Positions 8,229 to 16,085 of a stretch of 33,467 nucleotides of DNA are shown here, in pieces. The DNA is taken from the NCBI GenBank assembly GCA_003171215.1, contig PMYN01000028.1:12450-45916 (forward strand), written 5' to 3'. Position 1 is the stretch's first letter. Each line of letters starts with the position of its first letter. The stretch comes from Gemmatimonadota bacterium. Lineage in GTDB: Bacteria > Gemmatimonadota > Gemmatimonadetes > Gemmatimonadales > Gemmatimonadaceae. Under the pieces are notes generated by a model that had not been told where the DNA came from, searched no databases, and worked only from the letters and a program-made list of their open reading frames with translations. Position numbers and translations under genes: made by a program.

Positions 8229-8462
8229 GTGCCGAGAATTGCTTCAGCCAAGAAGAACATGCGCAAGTCGCGCGCAGCCGCCGTGCGCAATCGCGCGCAG
8301 CGCGCCGCACTGCGCACTGCAGTCAAGCACGCCAAGGCCGCGGGCTCGACGCCCGACGCCAAGAAGGCCGCGACCAAGCTGCTCGATCGCGCCGCCCGGA
8401 AGGGGCTGATCCATCCGAACAACGCCGCGCGCCACAAGAGCAAGGTGGCAAGAACGAAGTAG
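8229..8462 (+). CDS. rpsT: 30S ribosomal protein S20
   Basis: S20 binds 16S rRNA early in small-subunit assembly. The 77-residue, Lys/Arg/Ala-rich product starts PRIASAKKNMRKSRAAAVRN and ends with KGLIHPNNAARHKSKV, both diagnostic of S20, and its length matches bacterial S20 (about 80-90). The GTG at 8229 is chosen because S20 proteins start immediately before this motif; AAGAG lies about 9 nt upstream. The upstream in-frame extension to 8094 overlaps the promoter and is not coding. The gene is monocistronic: promoter at 8094-8122, perfect terminator at 8498-8529. It is flanked at its stop by a heptamer repeat array. Confidence 0.96.
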   Translation: MPRIASAKKNMRKSRAAAVRNRAQRAALRTAVKHAKAAGSTPDAKKAATKLLDRAARKGLIHPNNAARHKSKVARTK

Positions 8463-8490
8463 GCAGACGGCAGAAGGCGGACGGCAGCAA
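8463..8490. repeat. Heptamer array, GCAGACG class, beginning right after the rpsT stop
   Basis: Four consecutive 7-nt units (GCAGACG, GCAGAAG, GCGGACG, GCAGCAA) begin at the base after the TAG of rpsT. The array is imperfectly complementary to the array at 8535-8562 on the other side of the terminator, so transcripts could extend the terminator hairpin. Confidence 0.85.
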
Positions 8491-8497
8491 AGGAAAG

Positions 8498-8529
8498 GGG
8501 GCCGCGCAGAACGCGCGGCCCCTTCTTTT
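8498..8529 (+). terminator. Rho-independent terminator of rpsT
   Basis: A perfect 10-bp stem (GGGGCCGCGC at 8498-8507 with GCGCGGCCCC at 8513-8522), loop AGAAC, is followed by TTCTTTT. The T-run is on the plus strand, matching rpsT. The minus-strand gene ending at 8562 converges on it, but the opposite side has only a short T-tract. Confidence 0.92.
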
Positions 8530-8534
8530 CCTGT

Positions 8535-8562
8535 CGTCTATCGTCTGTCGTCTGCCGTCTGT
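8535..8562. repeat. Heptamer array, CGTCTGY class, inverted relative to 8463-8490
   Basis: Four consecutive units: CGTCTAT, CGTCTGT, CGTCTGC, CGTCTGT. The last base is shared with the stop codon (TAA on the minus strand, 8564-8562) of the convergent coiled-coil gene. The whole gap between the two stop codons is therefore array, terminator, inverted array. Confidence 0.85.
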
Positions 8563-9461
8563 TAAAACGCCGCCAACTCCCCCCCGCACCGCTCGCAGTA
8601 CCACTCGGTCGGATAGTTCAGCGTGCCGCACTCCTGGCACTTCAGCGACTTCACCGCTTCCGACGAGCGCGGCGTCGCGTGGCCGAACGTTCCCGATGGA
8701 CGGTTCGGCCTCTCGTCGTCGGTGCCGCGCGGCCCCGCAGGCCCCTCGGGAATCTCGGGCGTGGCGAACAACTCCGGGGTCGATGGTCGTGCCGGAACCG
8801 AAGCCGGCGCGGGCGCGGGCGCGGACGCCGCTTCGGCAATCGGCCCGGACGTCTGCCCCGACGGCCGCTTCTCCACCGGAACGCTTGCCCGCGCCGACGG
8901 CCGCTCGCCCGTCGGCGGCTCGACAATCACCGGCGCAGGAGTGTTCGAGTACGGCGTGCTCCGCCCCAGCACCGAACGCAGGAACGCGATGTCGTCGACG
9001 TCGCGCGTCGGTTCGCCGCCGGCCGGCGGCTCCGCTTCGCTGAGCAGCGCGCGCAGGGTGTCGAGCTCGCGCTGGATGCCCTCGCGCTCTCCGGACAGAT
9101 CCGCAATCGCGCCGTCGAGCTTGCCGCGCAGCTTGTCCCACTCCTTGCCGGCGAACTCGCCCACCGCCGCGCGCAGTTCGGCTTCCGCCCGCTCGTCGGT
9201 GCGCTCGGCGATCTGACGTTCGAGCTTGGCCAGCGACTCCTCGAGCTCCGTCGCGAGCGCATGCACCGCTCCTGACTCGGAAGAGAGCTTCTGCTGCGCC
9301 TCGCCGAGGCGTGCCGAGTAATCGCGGTGCACCTTCACGAAGACGTGACTCGGTGTGCTGTCCTTTCGCGCATCGAGCTGCGCGAGCCACTGCTCGTACT
9401 TGCGCCGCTCCGCGAGCAGCACCTCGATTTCCTGGATCTGTTTCGTGCGCGCGTCGGTCAT
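8562..9461 (-). CDS. Coiled-coil protein with C-terminal zinc ribbon, function unknown
   Basis: I do not recognise a named family for this 299-residue protein. Residues 1-150 are heptad-rich, charged helix (LLAERRKYEQWLAQLD, EESLAKLERQIAERTDERAEAE), predicted coiled coil. Residues about 150-265 are Pro/Ala/Ser-rich and probably disordered. The extreme C-terminus is a rubredoxin-like zinc ribbon with C275-x2-C278-x10-C289-x2-C292. There is no signal peptide. The ATG at 9461 overlaps the aldolase stop as ATGA, so it is the last gene of the pyrR-pyrB-pyrC-aldolase unit, although nothing in it suggests pyrimidine metabolism. Similar architectures are often scaffolds or nucleic-acid-associated proteins; that is only a guess. 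Confidence 0.75.
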   Translation of the reverse strand: MTDARTKQIQEIEVLLAERRKYEQWLAQLDARKDSTPSHVFVKVHRDYSARLGEAQQKLSSESGAVHALATELEESLAKLERQIAERTDERAEAELRAAVGEFAGKEWDKLRGKLDGAIADLSGEREGIQRELDTLRALLSEAEPPAGGEPTRDVDDIAFLRSVLGRSTPYSNTPAPVIVEPPTGERPSARASVPVEKRPSGQTSGPIAEAASAPAPAPASVPARPSTPELFATPEIPEGPAGPRGTDDERPNRPSGTFGHATPRSSEAVKSLKCQECGTLNYPTEWYCERCGGELAAF

Positions 9462-10072
9462 CGGTTCGCTCTCCCCTTCACCTGGCGCGCCGCGAGCAGG
9501 ATGCGCGCGGCGTGCTCGAGACTCTCCATGCGTTGGTGCGCCACCATCAGTGACGGGCCCACCGTCACCGCTCCGTGGTATTGGAGCAGCACCACGTCGT
9601 ACGACCTCAAGGATTCAGCGGCCAGCTCCGCCAGTGCGCGCGAACCCGGCTGCGCGTACGTCACCAGGGATACCGTGCCCACTCCGTATTTCAGTTCCGC
9701 GAGCATCGGGTGTTCCACCGTCTCACCCGCCACCGAAAAACCTGTCGCCACCGGCGGATGGGCGTGCACCACCGCGCGAATATCCGGCCGTATCGCATAC
9801 GCCGCGAAGTGCACCTCGACTTCGCTGGATTCCTGACCGTTGCCCTTCGACGACTTTTCGTGCTCGTGCTCGAGCTGCAACTCCACGAGGTCCGACGCGC
9901 GCACATCGACCTTCGACAACCCCGCAGGCGTCACGAGTATGCGATCCTCTTTGATGCGCACGGACACGTTGCCATCCTGCCCCGCGATCAGCCCGTGATC
10001 GTACAGCCGCCGGCAGACCTCGACGATCTCCCGTCGAGCATGTGCCACGCCGAGGATGATCCTCGCGGGCAC
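9458..10072 (-). CDS. Class II aldolase/adducin family protein (L-fuculose-phosphate aldolase-like)
   Basis: The 204-residue product is a zinc-dependent class II aldolase. The family's catalytic Glu is in SSEVEVH (E84), two zinc His are in VVHAHPP (H103, H105), and a third His is in LQYHGAV (H166). The N-terminal LYDHGLIAGQDGNVSVRI motif is typical. Members split L-fuculose-, L-rhamnulose- or related sugar-1-phosphates, or act as L-ribulose-5-phosphate epimerases or methylthioribulose-1-phosphate dehydratases; substrate cannot be read from sequence. The GTG at 10072 has AAGGGG 4 nt upstream (within the pyrC stop region), and the pyrC stop is 1 nt before it. It lies between pyrC and a coiled-coil gene; no other sugar genes are adjacent. 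An insertion rich in Glu/Lys/Ser (about 68-84) precedes the catalytic Glu. Confidence 0.88.
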   Translation of the reverse strand: MPARIILGVAHARREIVEVCRRLYDHGLIAGQDGNVSVRIKEDRILVTPAGLSKVDVRASDLVELQLEHEHEKSSKGNGQESSEVEVHFAAYAIRPDIRAVVHAHPPVATGFSVAGETVEHPMLAELKYGVGTVSLVTYAQPGSRALAELAAESLRSYDVVLLQYHGAVTVGPSLMVAHQRMESLEHAARILLAARQVKGRANR

Positions 10073-10073
10073 C

Positions 10074-11369
10074 CTACCCCTTCACGGTATGGACGATCCG
10101 GCCGTCCACGAGGACACAGGCGACCAGCCCGGTCAGCGTGCGGCCGGTGTACGGCGTGTTGCGCCCCTTCGTGAAGAACCGCGTGGGCTCGACCGTCCAC
10201 TCGCGCACCGGATCGAACACGGTGACGTCCGCCGCGCCGCCGCGGCGCAGCGTGCCGCCCGGCAGGTGAAACAGCTTCGCCGGAGCGCACGACATCTTGT
10301 CGATCAGCGTGGCGAGCGAGATGATCCCCGGCTTCACGAGCCAGGTGATGTTCACGGCGAGCGCGGTCTCGAATCCGACGATGCCGTTCGGCGCGTCGGC
10401 GAACTCGCGCTCCTTCTCGTCGTAGTGATGCGGCGCGTGGTCGGTGGCGATCACGTCGATCGTGCCGTCCTTTACGGCCTGCTGCAGCGCGTCGACGTCG
10501 TCAGCCGTACGCAGCGGCGGATTCATTTTCGCGTGCGTGTCGTAGCCTTCCACCTCGGTTTCGGTGAGCGAGAGGTGATGCGGGCACACCTCGGCCGTGA
10601 CGCGGATGTTGCGGTCCTTTCCCCATCGAATGAGCTCGACCGACCCGCGCGTGCTCATATGACAGAGATGCACGTGCCCGCCGGTGCGCCGCGCGAGCAG
10701 AATGTCGCGGATGGCCATGATCTCCTCGGCCTCGCTCGGGATCCCCTTGAGCCCGAGGCGTGCGGAGACGAGCCCCTCGTTCATCGCGCCGCCCTCGGCG
10801 AGCGTCGGATCCTCGCAGTGATCCGCGACCGGAATGCCGAACGTCCGCGCGTACTCGAGCGCCGTGCGCATCAGCTGGGCGCTCACGACCGGTTTTCCGT
10901 CGTCGCTGACCGCGATCGCGCCGGCGCCGACCATCTCGCCGAACTCCGCGAGACGCTCACCGCGCTCGCCGATCGAGATCGCGCCGATCGGATACACACG
11001 AGCCGCCGCGGCCGCCTTGCCCTGCTTGAGCACGAATCCCACAGCCGCCTGGTTGTCGGTGACCGGATCGGTGTTCGGCATCGCACAGACGGCGGTGAAG
11101 CCGCCGGCCGCCGCCGCGCGCGCGCCCGTCGCGATCGTCTCGACGTCCTCGCGGCCCGGCTCGCGCAGATGGCAGTGCACATCGATGAATCCGGGCGCGA
11201 CCACCTGCCCCGTGCAATCGATGACCGTCGCGTCCGCCGGCGCGGCGATCGTGCCACCGACACTCTCGATCTTGCCGTCGCGCACGAGCAGATCGCCGAT
11301 GCCGTCGAGCTTCGACGACGGATCAACCAGCCGGCCGCCCTTGAGCAGCACGTCGCGATGCGCGCTCAT
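10074..11369 (-). CDS. pyrC: Dihydroorotase
   Basis: PyrC cyclises N-carbamoyl-L-aspartate to dihydroorotate, step three of pyrimidine synthesis, in the cytosol. The 431-residue protein is a class I (long) dihydroorotase of the amidohydrolase superfamily. The metal motif is D63-V-H65-C-H67-LREPG, with later [16 protein letters not shown] and the metal Asp in IATDHAPHH. It ends with the usual small beta domain ([13 protein letters not shown]). The ATG at 11369 overlaps the pyrB stop as ATGA and yields the conserved N-terminus ([11 protein letters not shown]). Order pyrR-pyrB-pyrC matches Gram-positive and several other bacterial pyr operons. Because pyrB is present with its own full active site, PyrC is probably the true catalytic enzyme and not an inactive pyrB partner. 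Confidence 0.95.
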   Translation of the reverse strand: MSAHRDVLLKGGRLVDPSSKLDGIGDLLVRDGKIESVGGTIAAPADATVIDCTGQVVAPGFIDVHCHLREPGREDVETIATGARAAAAGGFTAVCAMPNTDPVTDNQAAVGFVLKQGKAAAAARVYPIGAISIGERGERLAEFGEMVGAGAIAVSDDGKPVVSAQLMRTALEYARTFGIPVADHCEDPTLAEGGAMNEGLVSARLGLKGIPSEAEEIMAIRDILLARRTGGHVHLCHMSTRGSVELIRWGKDRNIRVTAEVCPHHLSLTETEVEGYDTHAKMNPPLRTADDVDALQQAVKDGTIDVIATDHAPHHYDEKEREFADAPNGIVGFETALAVNITWLVKPGIISLATLIDKMSCAPAKLFHLPGGTLRRGGAADVTVFDPVREWTVEPTRFFTKGRNTPYTGRTLTGLVACVLVDGRIVHTVKG

Positions 11370-12322
11370 GCGGCGCCCTTCGCCGCCTCGGCGAGCTGGG
11401 GTGAGTTGCCGGAGAGCAGGTAGAGCACGGCCATGCGGATGGCGACGCCGTTCGTGACCTGGTTGAGGATCACGCTGTGCGGCCCGTCGGCCACGTCGGA
11501 GTCGATTTCGACGCCACGATTCATCGGTCCCGGATGCAGGATGAGCACGTCCCGGGGCGCGCGCTCGAGCCGCTCGCGCGTGACGCCGAAGACGCGATTG
11601 TATTCGCGAAGCGACGGGATGTACCCGGCGTGCATGCGCTCGAGCTGCAGGCGCAGGACGTTCAGCGCGTCGGCCCACTCGATGGCGGCCTCGATGCGGT
11701 CGAAGACCCTGACGCCCATATCCTCTATCGCATTCGGCAGCAGCGAGCGCGGTCCGCATACCGCCACCTCGGCGCCGAGCTTGCTGAGGCCCCAGATGTT
11801 CGAGCGCGCGACGCGCGAGTGGAGCACATCGCCGCAGAGGCAGACCTTCTTGCCGGCGATCGTGCCGAAGTGGTCGCGCAGCGTGAGCAGGTCGAGGAGC
11901 CCCTGCGTCGGATGCTCGTGCGTGCCGTCGCCGGCGTTGATCACGTTCGACTCGATCCGCTCGGCCAGGAACTGCGCGGCACCCGACGCCGGATGGCGGA
12001 TCACCACCATGTCGATGCGCATCGCCTCGAGATTCCGCGCCGTGTCGACGAGCGTCTCGCCCTTCGAGACGCTCGAGCCCGCCGCCCCCACGTTGACCGT
12101 GTCGGCCGACATCCGCTTCTCGGCGAACTCGAACGAGATGCGCGTGCGCGTGGACGCCTCGAAGAACAGGTTGACGATCGTCGCGCCGCGCAGCGTCGGG
12201 ACCTTCTTGATGGTGCGCTCGGAGATTTCCTTCAGCGGCACCGCGGTGTCGAGAACGAGGGTGATCTGCTCGGCCGTGAGCTGCTCCAACCCGAGCAGGT
12301 CCTTGCCGAGCGGCGCGCTCAC
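11366..12322 (-). CDS. pyrB: Aspartate carbamoyltransferase catalytic chain
   Basis: PyrB condenses carbamoyl phosphate and L-aspartate to N-carbamoyl-aspartate. The 318-residue chain carries the carbamoyl-phosphate loop S57-T-R-T-R61, the [17 protein letters not shown] segment, a [14 protein letters not shown] strand, and the aspartate loop region ending [11 protein letters not shown]. The GTG at 12322 overlaps the pyrR stop as GTGA. No regulatory pyrI is present, as expected when PyrR controls the operon. A longer frame reading upstream to 13015 is a shadow of pyrR. The order pyrR-pyrB-pyrC indicates co-transcription and PyrR feedback. Confidence 0.96.
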   Translation of the reverse strand: MSAPLGKDLLGLEQLTAEQITLVLDTAVPLKEISERTIKKVPTLRGATIVNLFFEASTRTRISFEFAEKRMSADTVNVGAAGSSVSKGETLVDTARNLEAMRIDMVVIRHPASGAAQFLAERIESNVINAGDGTHEHPTQGLLDLLTLRDHFGTIAGKKVCLCGDVLHSRVARSNIWGLSKLGAEVAVCGPRSLLPNAIEDMGVRVFDRIEAAIEWADALNVLRLQLERMHAGYIPSLREYNRVFGVTRERLERAPRDVLILHPGPMNRGVEIDSDVADGPHSVILNQVTNGVAIRMAVLYLLSGNSPQLAEAAKGAA

Positions 12323-12867
12323 GCCGTGCCCCCGCTCGTGAGGACCACTTCGTCCTTGCCGTCCAGCTCCTTCACGAACACGTCCACCCGCGCGCCGTGC
12401 GGCGCCTCGACGTGCGTGCCGACGACGTCGGGCTGGATCGGCAGCTCGCGTCCGCCGCGGTCGATGAGAACCGCCAGCCCCACGCGGGCCGGCCGGCCGA
12501 AATCCGCCAGCTCGTCGAGCGCGGCGCGGATCGTGCGGCCGGTGAAGAGCACGTCGTCGACGATCACCACGTTGCGCCCGTCGAGGGCGATGGGGATCAG
12601 CGTCTTCCCCACCACCGGGCGCGGCCCCACCGTCTGCAGGTCGTCGCGATAGAGCGTGATGTCGAGCGCGCCGAGTGGCACGCGAACGCCTTCCGAGGAC
12701 TCGATGCGCGCCGCGATGCGCTCCGCGATCTGCACGCCCCGACGCTGGATGCCGACGAGCACGAGTCCGTCGGTGCCGTCGTTGCGCTCGAGGATCTCGT
12801 CCGCCATGCGAGTGACCGTGCGTTCGAGGGCGCGGGCGCTCAGGACGATCGACGATGAGTTGGGCAT
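12319..12867 (-). CDS. pyrR: Bifunctional pyrimidine operon regulator / uracil phosphoribosyltransferase
   Basis: PyrR binds pyr mRNA when UMP is high and has a side uracil phosphoribosyltransferase activity. The 182-residue protein has the PRPP-binding loop [15 protein letters not shown] (101-115), the substrate motif LVGIQRRG (37-44) and the PyrR-specific [12 protein letters not shown] region. The ATG at 12867 matches the family start; no good ribosome-binding site is seen. The leader (12868-12990) shows no clear PyrR binding loop, antiterminator or terminator, so how it controls the operon is not visible (translational repression is possible). It is divergent from the glycosyltransferase starting at 12991, with about 120 bp between. 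Confidence 0.94.
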   Translation of the reverse strand: MPNSSSIVLSARALERTVTRMADEILERNDGTDGLVLVGIQRRGVQIAERIAARIESSEGVRVPLGALDITLYRDDLQTVGPRPVVGKTLIPIALDGRNVVIVDDVLFTGRTIRAALDELADFGRPARVGLAVLIDRGGRELPIQPDVVGTHVEAPHGARVDVFVKELDGKDEVVLTSGGTA

Positions 12868-12990
12868 GTCGAGCGGGAAATATGCCTCGCGCGCAGCTCG
12901 AAATGAAGCGGTGGGCGGCGCTTTCGGTGTCCAGCCGACCTTTGAGCCGGCAACGAGCGACGCGTGAGGGATGATTGGAGTTGCGTGTGT

Positions 12991-13764
12991 ATGCCACAGA
13001 CGGCGACTTTTCCACGGATGAGCGACCCGCACCTCACCCTCGTCGTGCCCTGCTACAACGGTGAGGACCGGCTGCCCGCCGCCCTTTCGCAGCTTTCGGC
13101 GTTCCTGGCACTGCAGCCATACTCGTCCGAGCTCGTGCTCGTGGACGATTGCAGCGCGGAGCCGGCGGCGAGGGTCCTGCGGGAGTACGCCGCATCGCGC
13201 CCCGGCATCACCCTGATCCGCAACGAGAAGAACCTCGGCAAGGGAAGGAGCGTCGGCCGCGGGATGCTCGCCGGGCGCGGCCGCTTTCGCGTGTTCACCG
13301 ACGCCGACCTCGCGTATCCCCCCGAAGAGGTGAACAAGATCCTGCGCGACCTCGAGGCCGGAGCCGACGTCGCGATCGCGTGCCGTGTGCTCCCGGAATC
13401 GCGCTACCTGATAAGCCCGAGCTTCTTCCACTATCTCTACACGCGGCACGTCATGAGCCGGGTGTTCAACCTGCTCGCGCGCGCCGTGCTGCTGCGCGAC
13501 GTGCTCGATTCACAGGCCGGCCTCAAGGGATTCACGTCGAAGGCGACCCAGACGGTATTCCCGAGAATCACGATTCCGCGGTTCGGATTCGACGTCGAGG
13601 CGCTGTTCATTGCCCAGAAGCATCGTCTGACGGTGCGCCAGACCGCCGTCTTCTTCCGGTACGACGAGGAGCCGACCACGGTGAAGTTCGCGCAGTCGGC
13701 ATTCACGATGGCGCTGGAGCTGCTGCAGGTCCGGCTGAACGATTGGCGGGGCAGATACGACTGA
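12991..13764 (+). CDS. Family 2 glycosyltransferase, polyprenyl-phosphate sugar synthase type
   Basis: The 257-residue GT-A enzyme shows the GT2 N-terminus [14 protein letters not shown], the nucleotide-binding DD (LVLVDDCS), [12 protein letters not shown], and the metal motif FTDADLAYP with D104-x-D106. This pattern resembles dolichyl- or undecaprenyl-phosphate hexose synthases (DPM1/ALG5-like). It has no C-terminal membrane helices, so the acceptor would be bound peripherally. The ATG at 12991 has GGAG 10 nt upstream; an ATG at 13018 fits the family start equally. The next gene begins one base after the stop, so both are co-transcribed. If it charges a lipid carrier, the polyprenyl-phosphate-sugar could serve the two GT87 enzymes encoded just downstream on the other strand; this link is inference. 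Confidence 0.88.
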   Translation: MPQTATFPRMSDPHLTLVVPCYNGEDRLPAALSQLSAFLALQPYSSELVLVDDCSAEPAARVLREYAASRPGITLIRNEKNLGKGRSVGRGMLAGRGRFRVFTDADLAYPPEEVNKILRDLEAGADVAIACRVLPESRYLISPSFFHYLYTRHVMSRVFNLLARAVLLRDVLDSQAGLKGFTSKATQTVFPRITIPRFGFDVEALFIAQKHRLTVRQTAVFFRYDEEPTTVKFAQSAFTMALELLQVRLNDWRGRYD

Positions 13765-14610
13765 ATGCGAGCGGACCTGCAGCACGCCCGGCGTCGGCTG
13801 ATCGTCAACGCGGACGATTTTGGGTTCACGCCGGCCGTAACGGCCGGAATCCTCGAGGCGCACGCCGCCGGCGCCGTGACGTCCACGTCGATGATGGTGC
13901 GCTGTCCCGGGTGGAACGACGGCGTGCGGCGGGCGAGAGCCACGCCGACGCTCGGCGTCGGGCTTCACCTGAACCTGCTCGTCGGCGTGCCGCTCGCGGC
14001 CGTGCCCTCGCTCACGGATGCGCGCAGCGGCCGCTTCGTGCCGCTGGCCACGATGGTACGGCGAGCGCTCCTGGGGCGGATCGACGCCGGTGAAGTCGCC
14101 GCCGAATGCGAAGCGCAGCTCGCGGCCCTCGCCGATGCCGGCATCCCCTGCACCCACATCGACTCGCACCGCCACGTCCACGCGCTGCCGGTGATTCGCC
14201 GCGCGGTCGCCGCGGTAGCGTGCCGTCGCGGATTGCCGTTGCGGCGCCCCGTCGAATCGCACTTTCGCGCGGCGGGCGGGCTGACGTCGCAGATCCATCG
14301 TGGACTCATCGGCGTGGCGTGGCGCGTGACGAGCTTCGGCGCACCGCGCACGCGCGCGGCCGATCATTTCGTTGGAGTGTCGATGCAGGGATCCGGCGGT
14401 TTTGCCCAACAGATGGCTGCGGCGATCGAGAGCCTCGCTCCGGGCACCACGGAGTTCATGGTGCATCCCGGCCGCGTGGACGACGCGCTCGCGGCGATCG
14501 ACGGTTACACGTGGCAGCGCGAGCGGGAACTCGCGGCGCTCGTCTCACCCGTGCTGATCGAGCGCCTCCGGCGCGGTGACCTGGCGCTCATCGGATTCGG
14601 CGCGCTCTGA
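13765..14610 (+). CDS. ChbG/HpnK (YdjC-like) carbohydrate deacetylase
   Basis: The 281-residue protein has all signatures of the YdjC/ChbG/HpnK fold: N15-ADDFG20 near the N-terminus, GLHLNLLVG, the metal motif H131-x-D133-x-H135-x-H137-x-H139 (HIDSHRHVH), and EFMVHPG in the last third. Known members deacetylate N-acetylated sugars such as chitobiose (ChbG) or an acetylglucosaminyl-hopanoid (HpnK). The start is immediately after the upstream glycosyltransferase stop, which argues that it acts on the product of that transferase or on a related lipid-linked amino sugar. No hopanoid genes are in the window. Its last 66 bp overlap antisense with the 3' end of the facing GT87 gene. Confidence 0.9.
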   Translation: MRADLQHARRRLIVNADDFGFTPAVTAGILEAHAAGAVTSTSMMVRCPGWNDGVRRARATPTLGVGLHLNLLVGVPLAAVPSLTDARSGRFVPLATMVRRALLGRIDAGEVAAECEAQLAALADAGIPCTHIDSHRHVHALPVIRRAVAAVACRRGLPLRRPVESHFRAAGGLTSQIHRGLIGVAWRVTSFGAPRTRAADHFVGVSMQGSGGFAQQMAAAIESLAPGTTEFMVHPGRVDDALAAIDGYTWQRERELAALVSPVLIERLRRGDLALIGFGAL

Positions 14611-15801
14611 CGGATCGCGGTTCGGAATGATGCCGAGCAGTTCGCCCTGCATCGCGAGCCACACCGGAATCAGCGGGATGGTCTTCACGAGATAGGGCAC
14701 GTACCACGCGTGGTACCACGTGCGCGGCATGAGGTCCGTGGACGCGACGTTCACGATCAGGAGCGACGCGGCCATCAGGAACGCGCGCCAGGTCGCGCGC
14801 TCCGACGCCGCGAACCAGATGGACGTGCCGATCATCGCGATGCTGTACGACGGCGACTCGGCCTGATGATTGAACAGCACGCAGAATACCAGAATCGACG
14901 AGAGAAACAGGACCCGGAAGTGCCGGCTCCCGAACCGCCGGCGCTGCAGCATGAGCGGCGCGAGCAGGATCACGACGCCGGCGAGCTGCGTGGGCCAGTG
15001 CGGCCACTCGACACCCCACCACACGCGAAACTGTCCCATGATTCCGGCGTACAGGTCCGCGCCGCCGGTGCCGTAGCGCGCGAGTGCGGCCACGTCGTGC
15101 GTCTCGATGGCGTACCAGGATCTGTACTGCGCGGCGAGCGTGGCATACGGCGTCACGAGCAGCGGGAGCGCCACGCCCACGAAGATCACCGCCGTGAGAA
15201 TGGCGGCGAATCGCAGTCTCCGGCGATGGAACAGCGCGAGCAACACTGCCGCCATCGGAAAGAGTTTCACGAACGCCGCCGCCGCGATCGCGAGCGCGGC
15301 GCGCCACTGGCCTTCGCGCTCGAGCGCCGCCCACGCCAGGATCATGAGTCCCGCGCAGAGCGCATTGCTCTGCGAGCGCTGGATGTCGCCGAACACCGCG
15401 AGCCATGAGAGCGCGAGTGCGACCACGGCCTGCGACGGCGGCAGCGCGCGCAGCAAGCCGGCGTACAGCGTCGTGACGCACGCGATCGCCCAGAGCATGT
15501 AGCCGGCCACGGGCGGCAGCATCGCGAACGGCGTCCACAGGAACGCGAACGTCGGGCTGTATTTGAAGAAGTCCGCGTGGACGGCCGGATACGCGGCGTA
15601 CAGATCCTGCCCGGAGATCAGGTGGGCCGACGCCGTGCGCAGGATGAGAAAATTATTCTCTGGCGAGAACAGCGTGCGCTGCACGGCGACGGCCAGTGCG
15701 CTCGCGACATAGATCACCAGCCACCAGATCGCGGCACGCGAGAAGCGCTGCGCGTGCGAATCCGTTTCCTCGACGGCGTGGCTCCCTCCGGTCACCGGCA
15801 T
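14545..15801 (-). CDS. GT87/DUF2029 family polyprenol-phosphate-sugar-dependent glycosyltransferase, copy 1
   Basis: The 418-residue integral membrane protein has about nine to ten hydrophobic helices. The first periplasmic loop contains GQDLYAAYPAVHADFFKYSP, with the Asp of the kind that is catalytic in GT87 mannosyltransferases (GT-C fold). Later motifs QSNALCAGLMILAW, AFVKLFPM and FNHQAESPSYS are characteristic of DUF2029. It is paralogous to the protein at 16086-17345. The ATG at 15801 lacks a clear ribosome-binding site and lies 36 nt after the stop of the 58-aa gene. The 3' end overlaps the convergent ChbG-type gene by 66 bp. It probably adds a hexose from a lipid carrier to an envelope glycan; donor and acceptor are unknown. 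Confidence 0.85.
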   Translation of the reverse strand: MPVTGGSHAVEETDSHAQRFSRAAIWWLVIYVASALAVAVQRTLFSPENNFLILRTASAHLISGQDLYAAYPAVHADFFKYSPTFAFLWTPFAMLPPVAGYMLWAIACVTTLYAGLLRALPPSQAVVALALSWLAVFGDIQRSQSNALCAGLMILAWAALEREGQWRAALAIAAAAFVKLFPMAAVLLALFHRRRLRFAAILTAVIFVGVALPLLVTPYATLAAQYRSWYAIETHDVAALARYGTGGADLYAGIMGQFRVWWGVEWPHWPTQLAGVVILLAPLMLQRRRFGSRHFRVLFLSSILVFCVLFNHQAESPSYSIAMIGTSIWFAASERATWRAFLMAASLLIVNVASTDLMPRTWYHAWYVPYLVKTIPLIPVWLAMQGELLGIIPNRDPSERAESDERQVTAPEALDQHG

Positions 15802-15837
15802 GCGTACAACATCGTGACCCGAACGACTTTTTGAAAG

Positions 15838-16014
15838 CTACGCCGCAACCGGTTGTGTGGTTTCTCGCTCGACGCGGGCGAGGTACACGGTCTCGCGTCC
15901 AGGGCCGAGCGGGTCGAGTTCCACGGGCCGCTCGATTCTCCCGATGAGTGATCCGCGCTCATCGAACAGGCACAGCGAGCCTCCGGTCGTCTGCGACATT
16001 CTGGGTTCGTTCAT
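15838..16014 (-). CDS. Small protein of 58 residues, function unknown
   Basis: The ATG at 16014 is preceded by a perfect AGGAGG (16025-16020) with 5-nt spacing, the best ribosome-binding site in this region, so I treat it as a real gene. The product contains SLCLFDERGSLIGRIERPVE followed by ETVYLARVERE. This beta-strand pattern (FD..G.L.G....P) resembles one blade of the 6-bladed beta-propeller proteins common in this kind of genome, but a single blade cannot fold as a propeller. There is no signal peptide. It sits between two paralogous GT87 genes on the same strand, 71 nt after copy 2 and 36 nt before copy 1, directly behind a strong intercistronic hairpin. Confidence 0.7.
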   Translation of the reverse strand: MNEPRMSQTTGGSLCLFDERGSLIGRIERPVELDPLGPGRETVYLARVERETTQPVAA

Positions 16015-16029
16015 GCGGTCCTCCTGCCT

Positions 16030-16076
16030 TTCTTCCCGGTGTGTTCCCTTCACATCAGACACATCGCCGGGAAGAA
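16030..16076 (-). promoter_or_regulatory. Intercistronic hairpin just upstream of the small-gene ribosome-binding site
   Basis: A perfect 10-bp outer stem (TTCTTCCCGG, 16076-16067, with CCGGGAAGAA, 16039-16030) encloses an inner TGTGT/ACACA pairing. No T-run follows, so it is not a classical terminator. It ends 4 nt before AGGAGG of the small gene and could affect mRNA stability or initiation. Confidence 0.6.
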
Positions 16077-16085
16077 TGGTTTGCT

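Noticed and set aside
8463-8562. CRISPR array
   Set aside because: Repeat units are 7 nt, without spacers of 25-40 nt and without cas genes.
12868-12990. PyrR-dependent attenuator in the pyrR leader
   Set aside because: No PyrR anti-antiterminator consensus, no terminator hairpin with T-run, and the leader is short.
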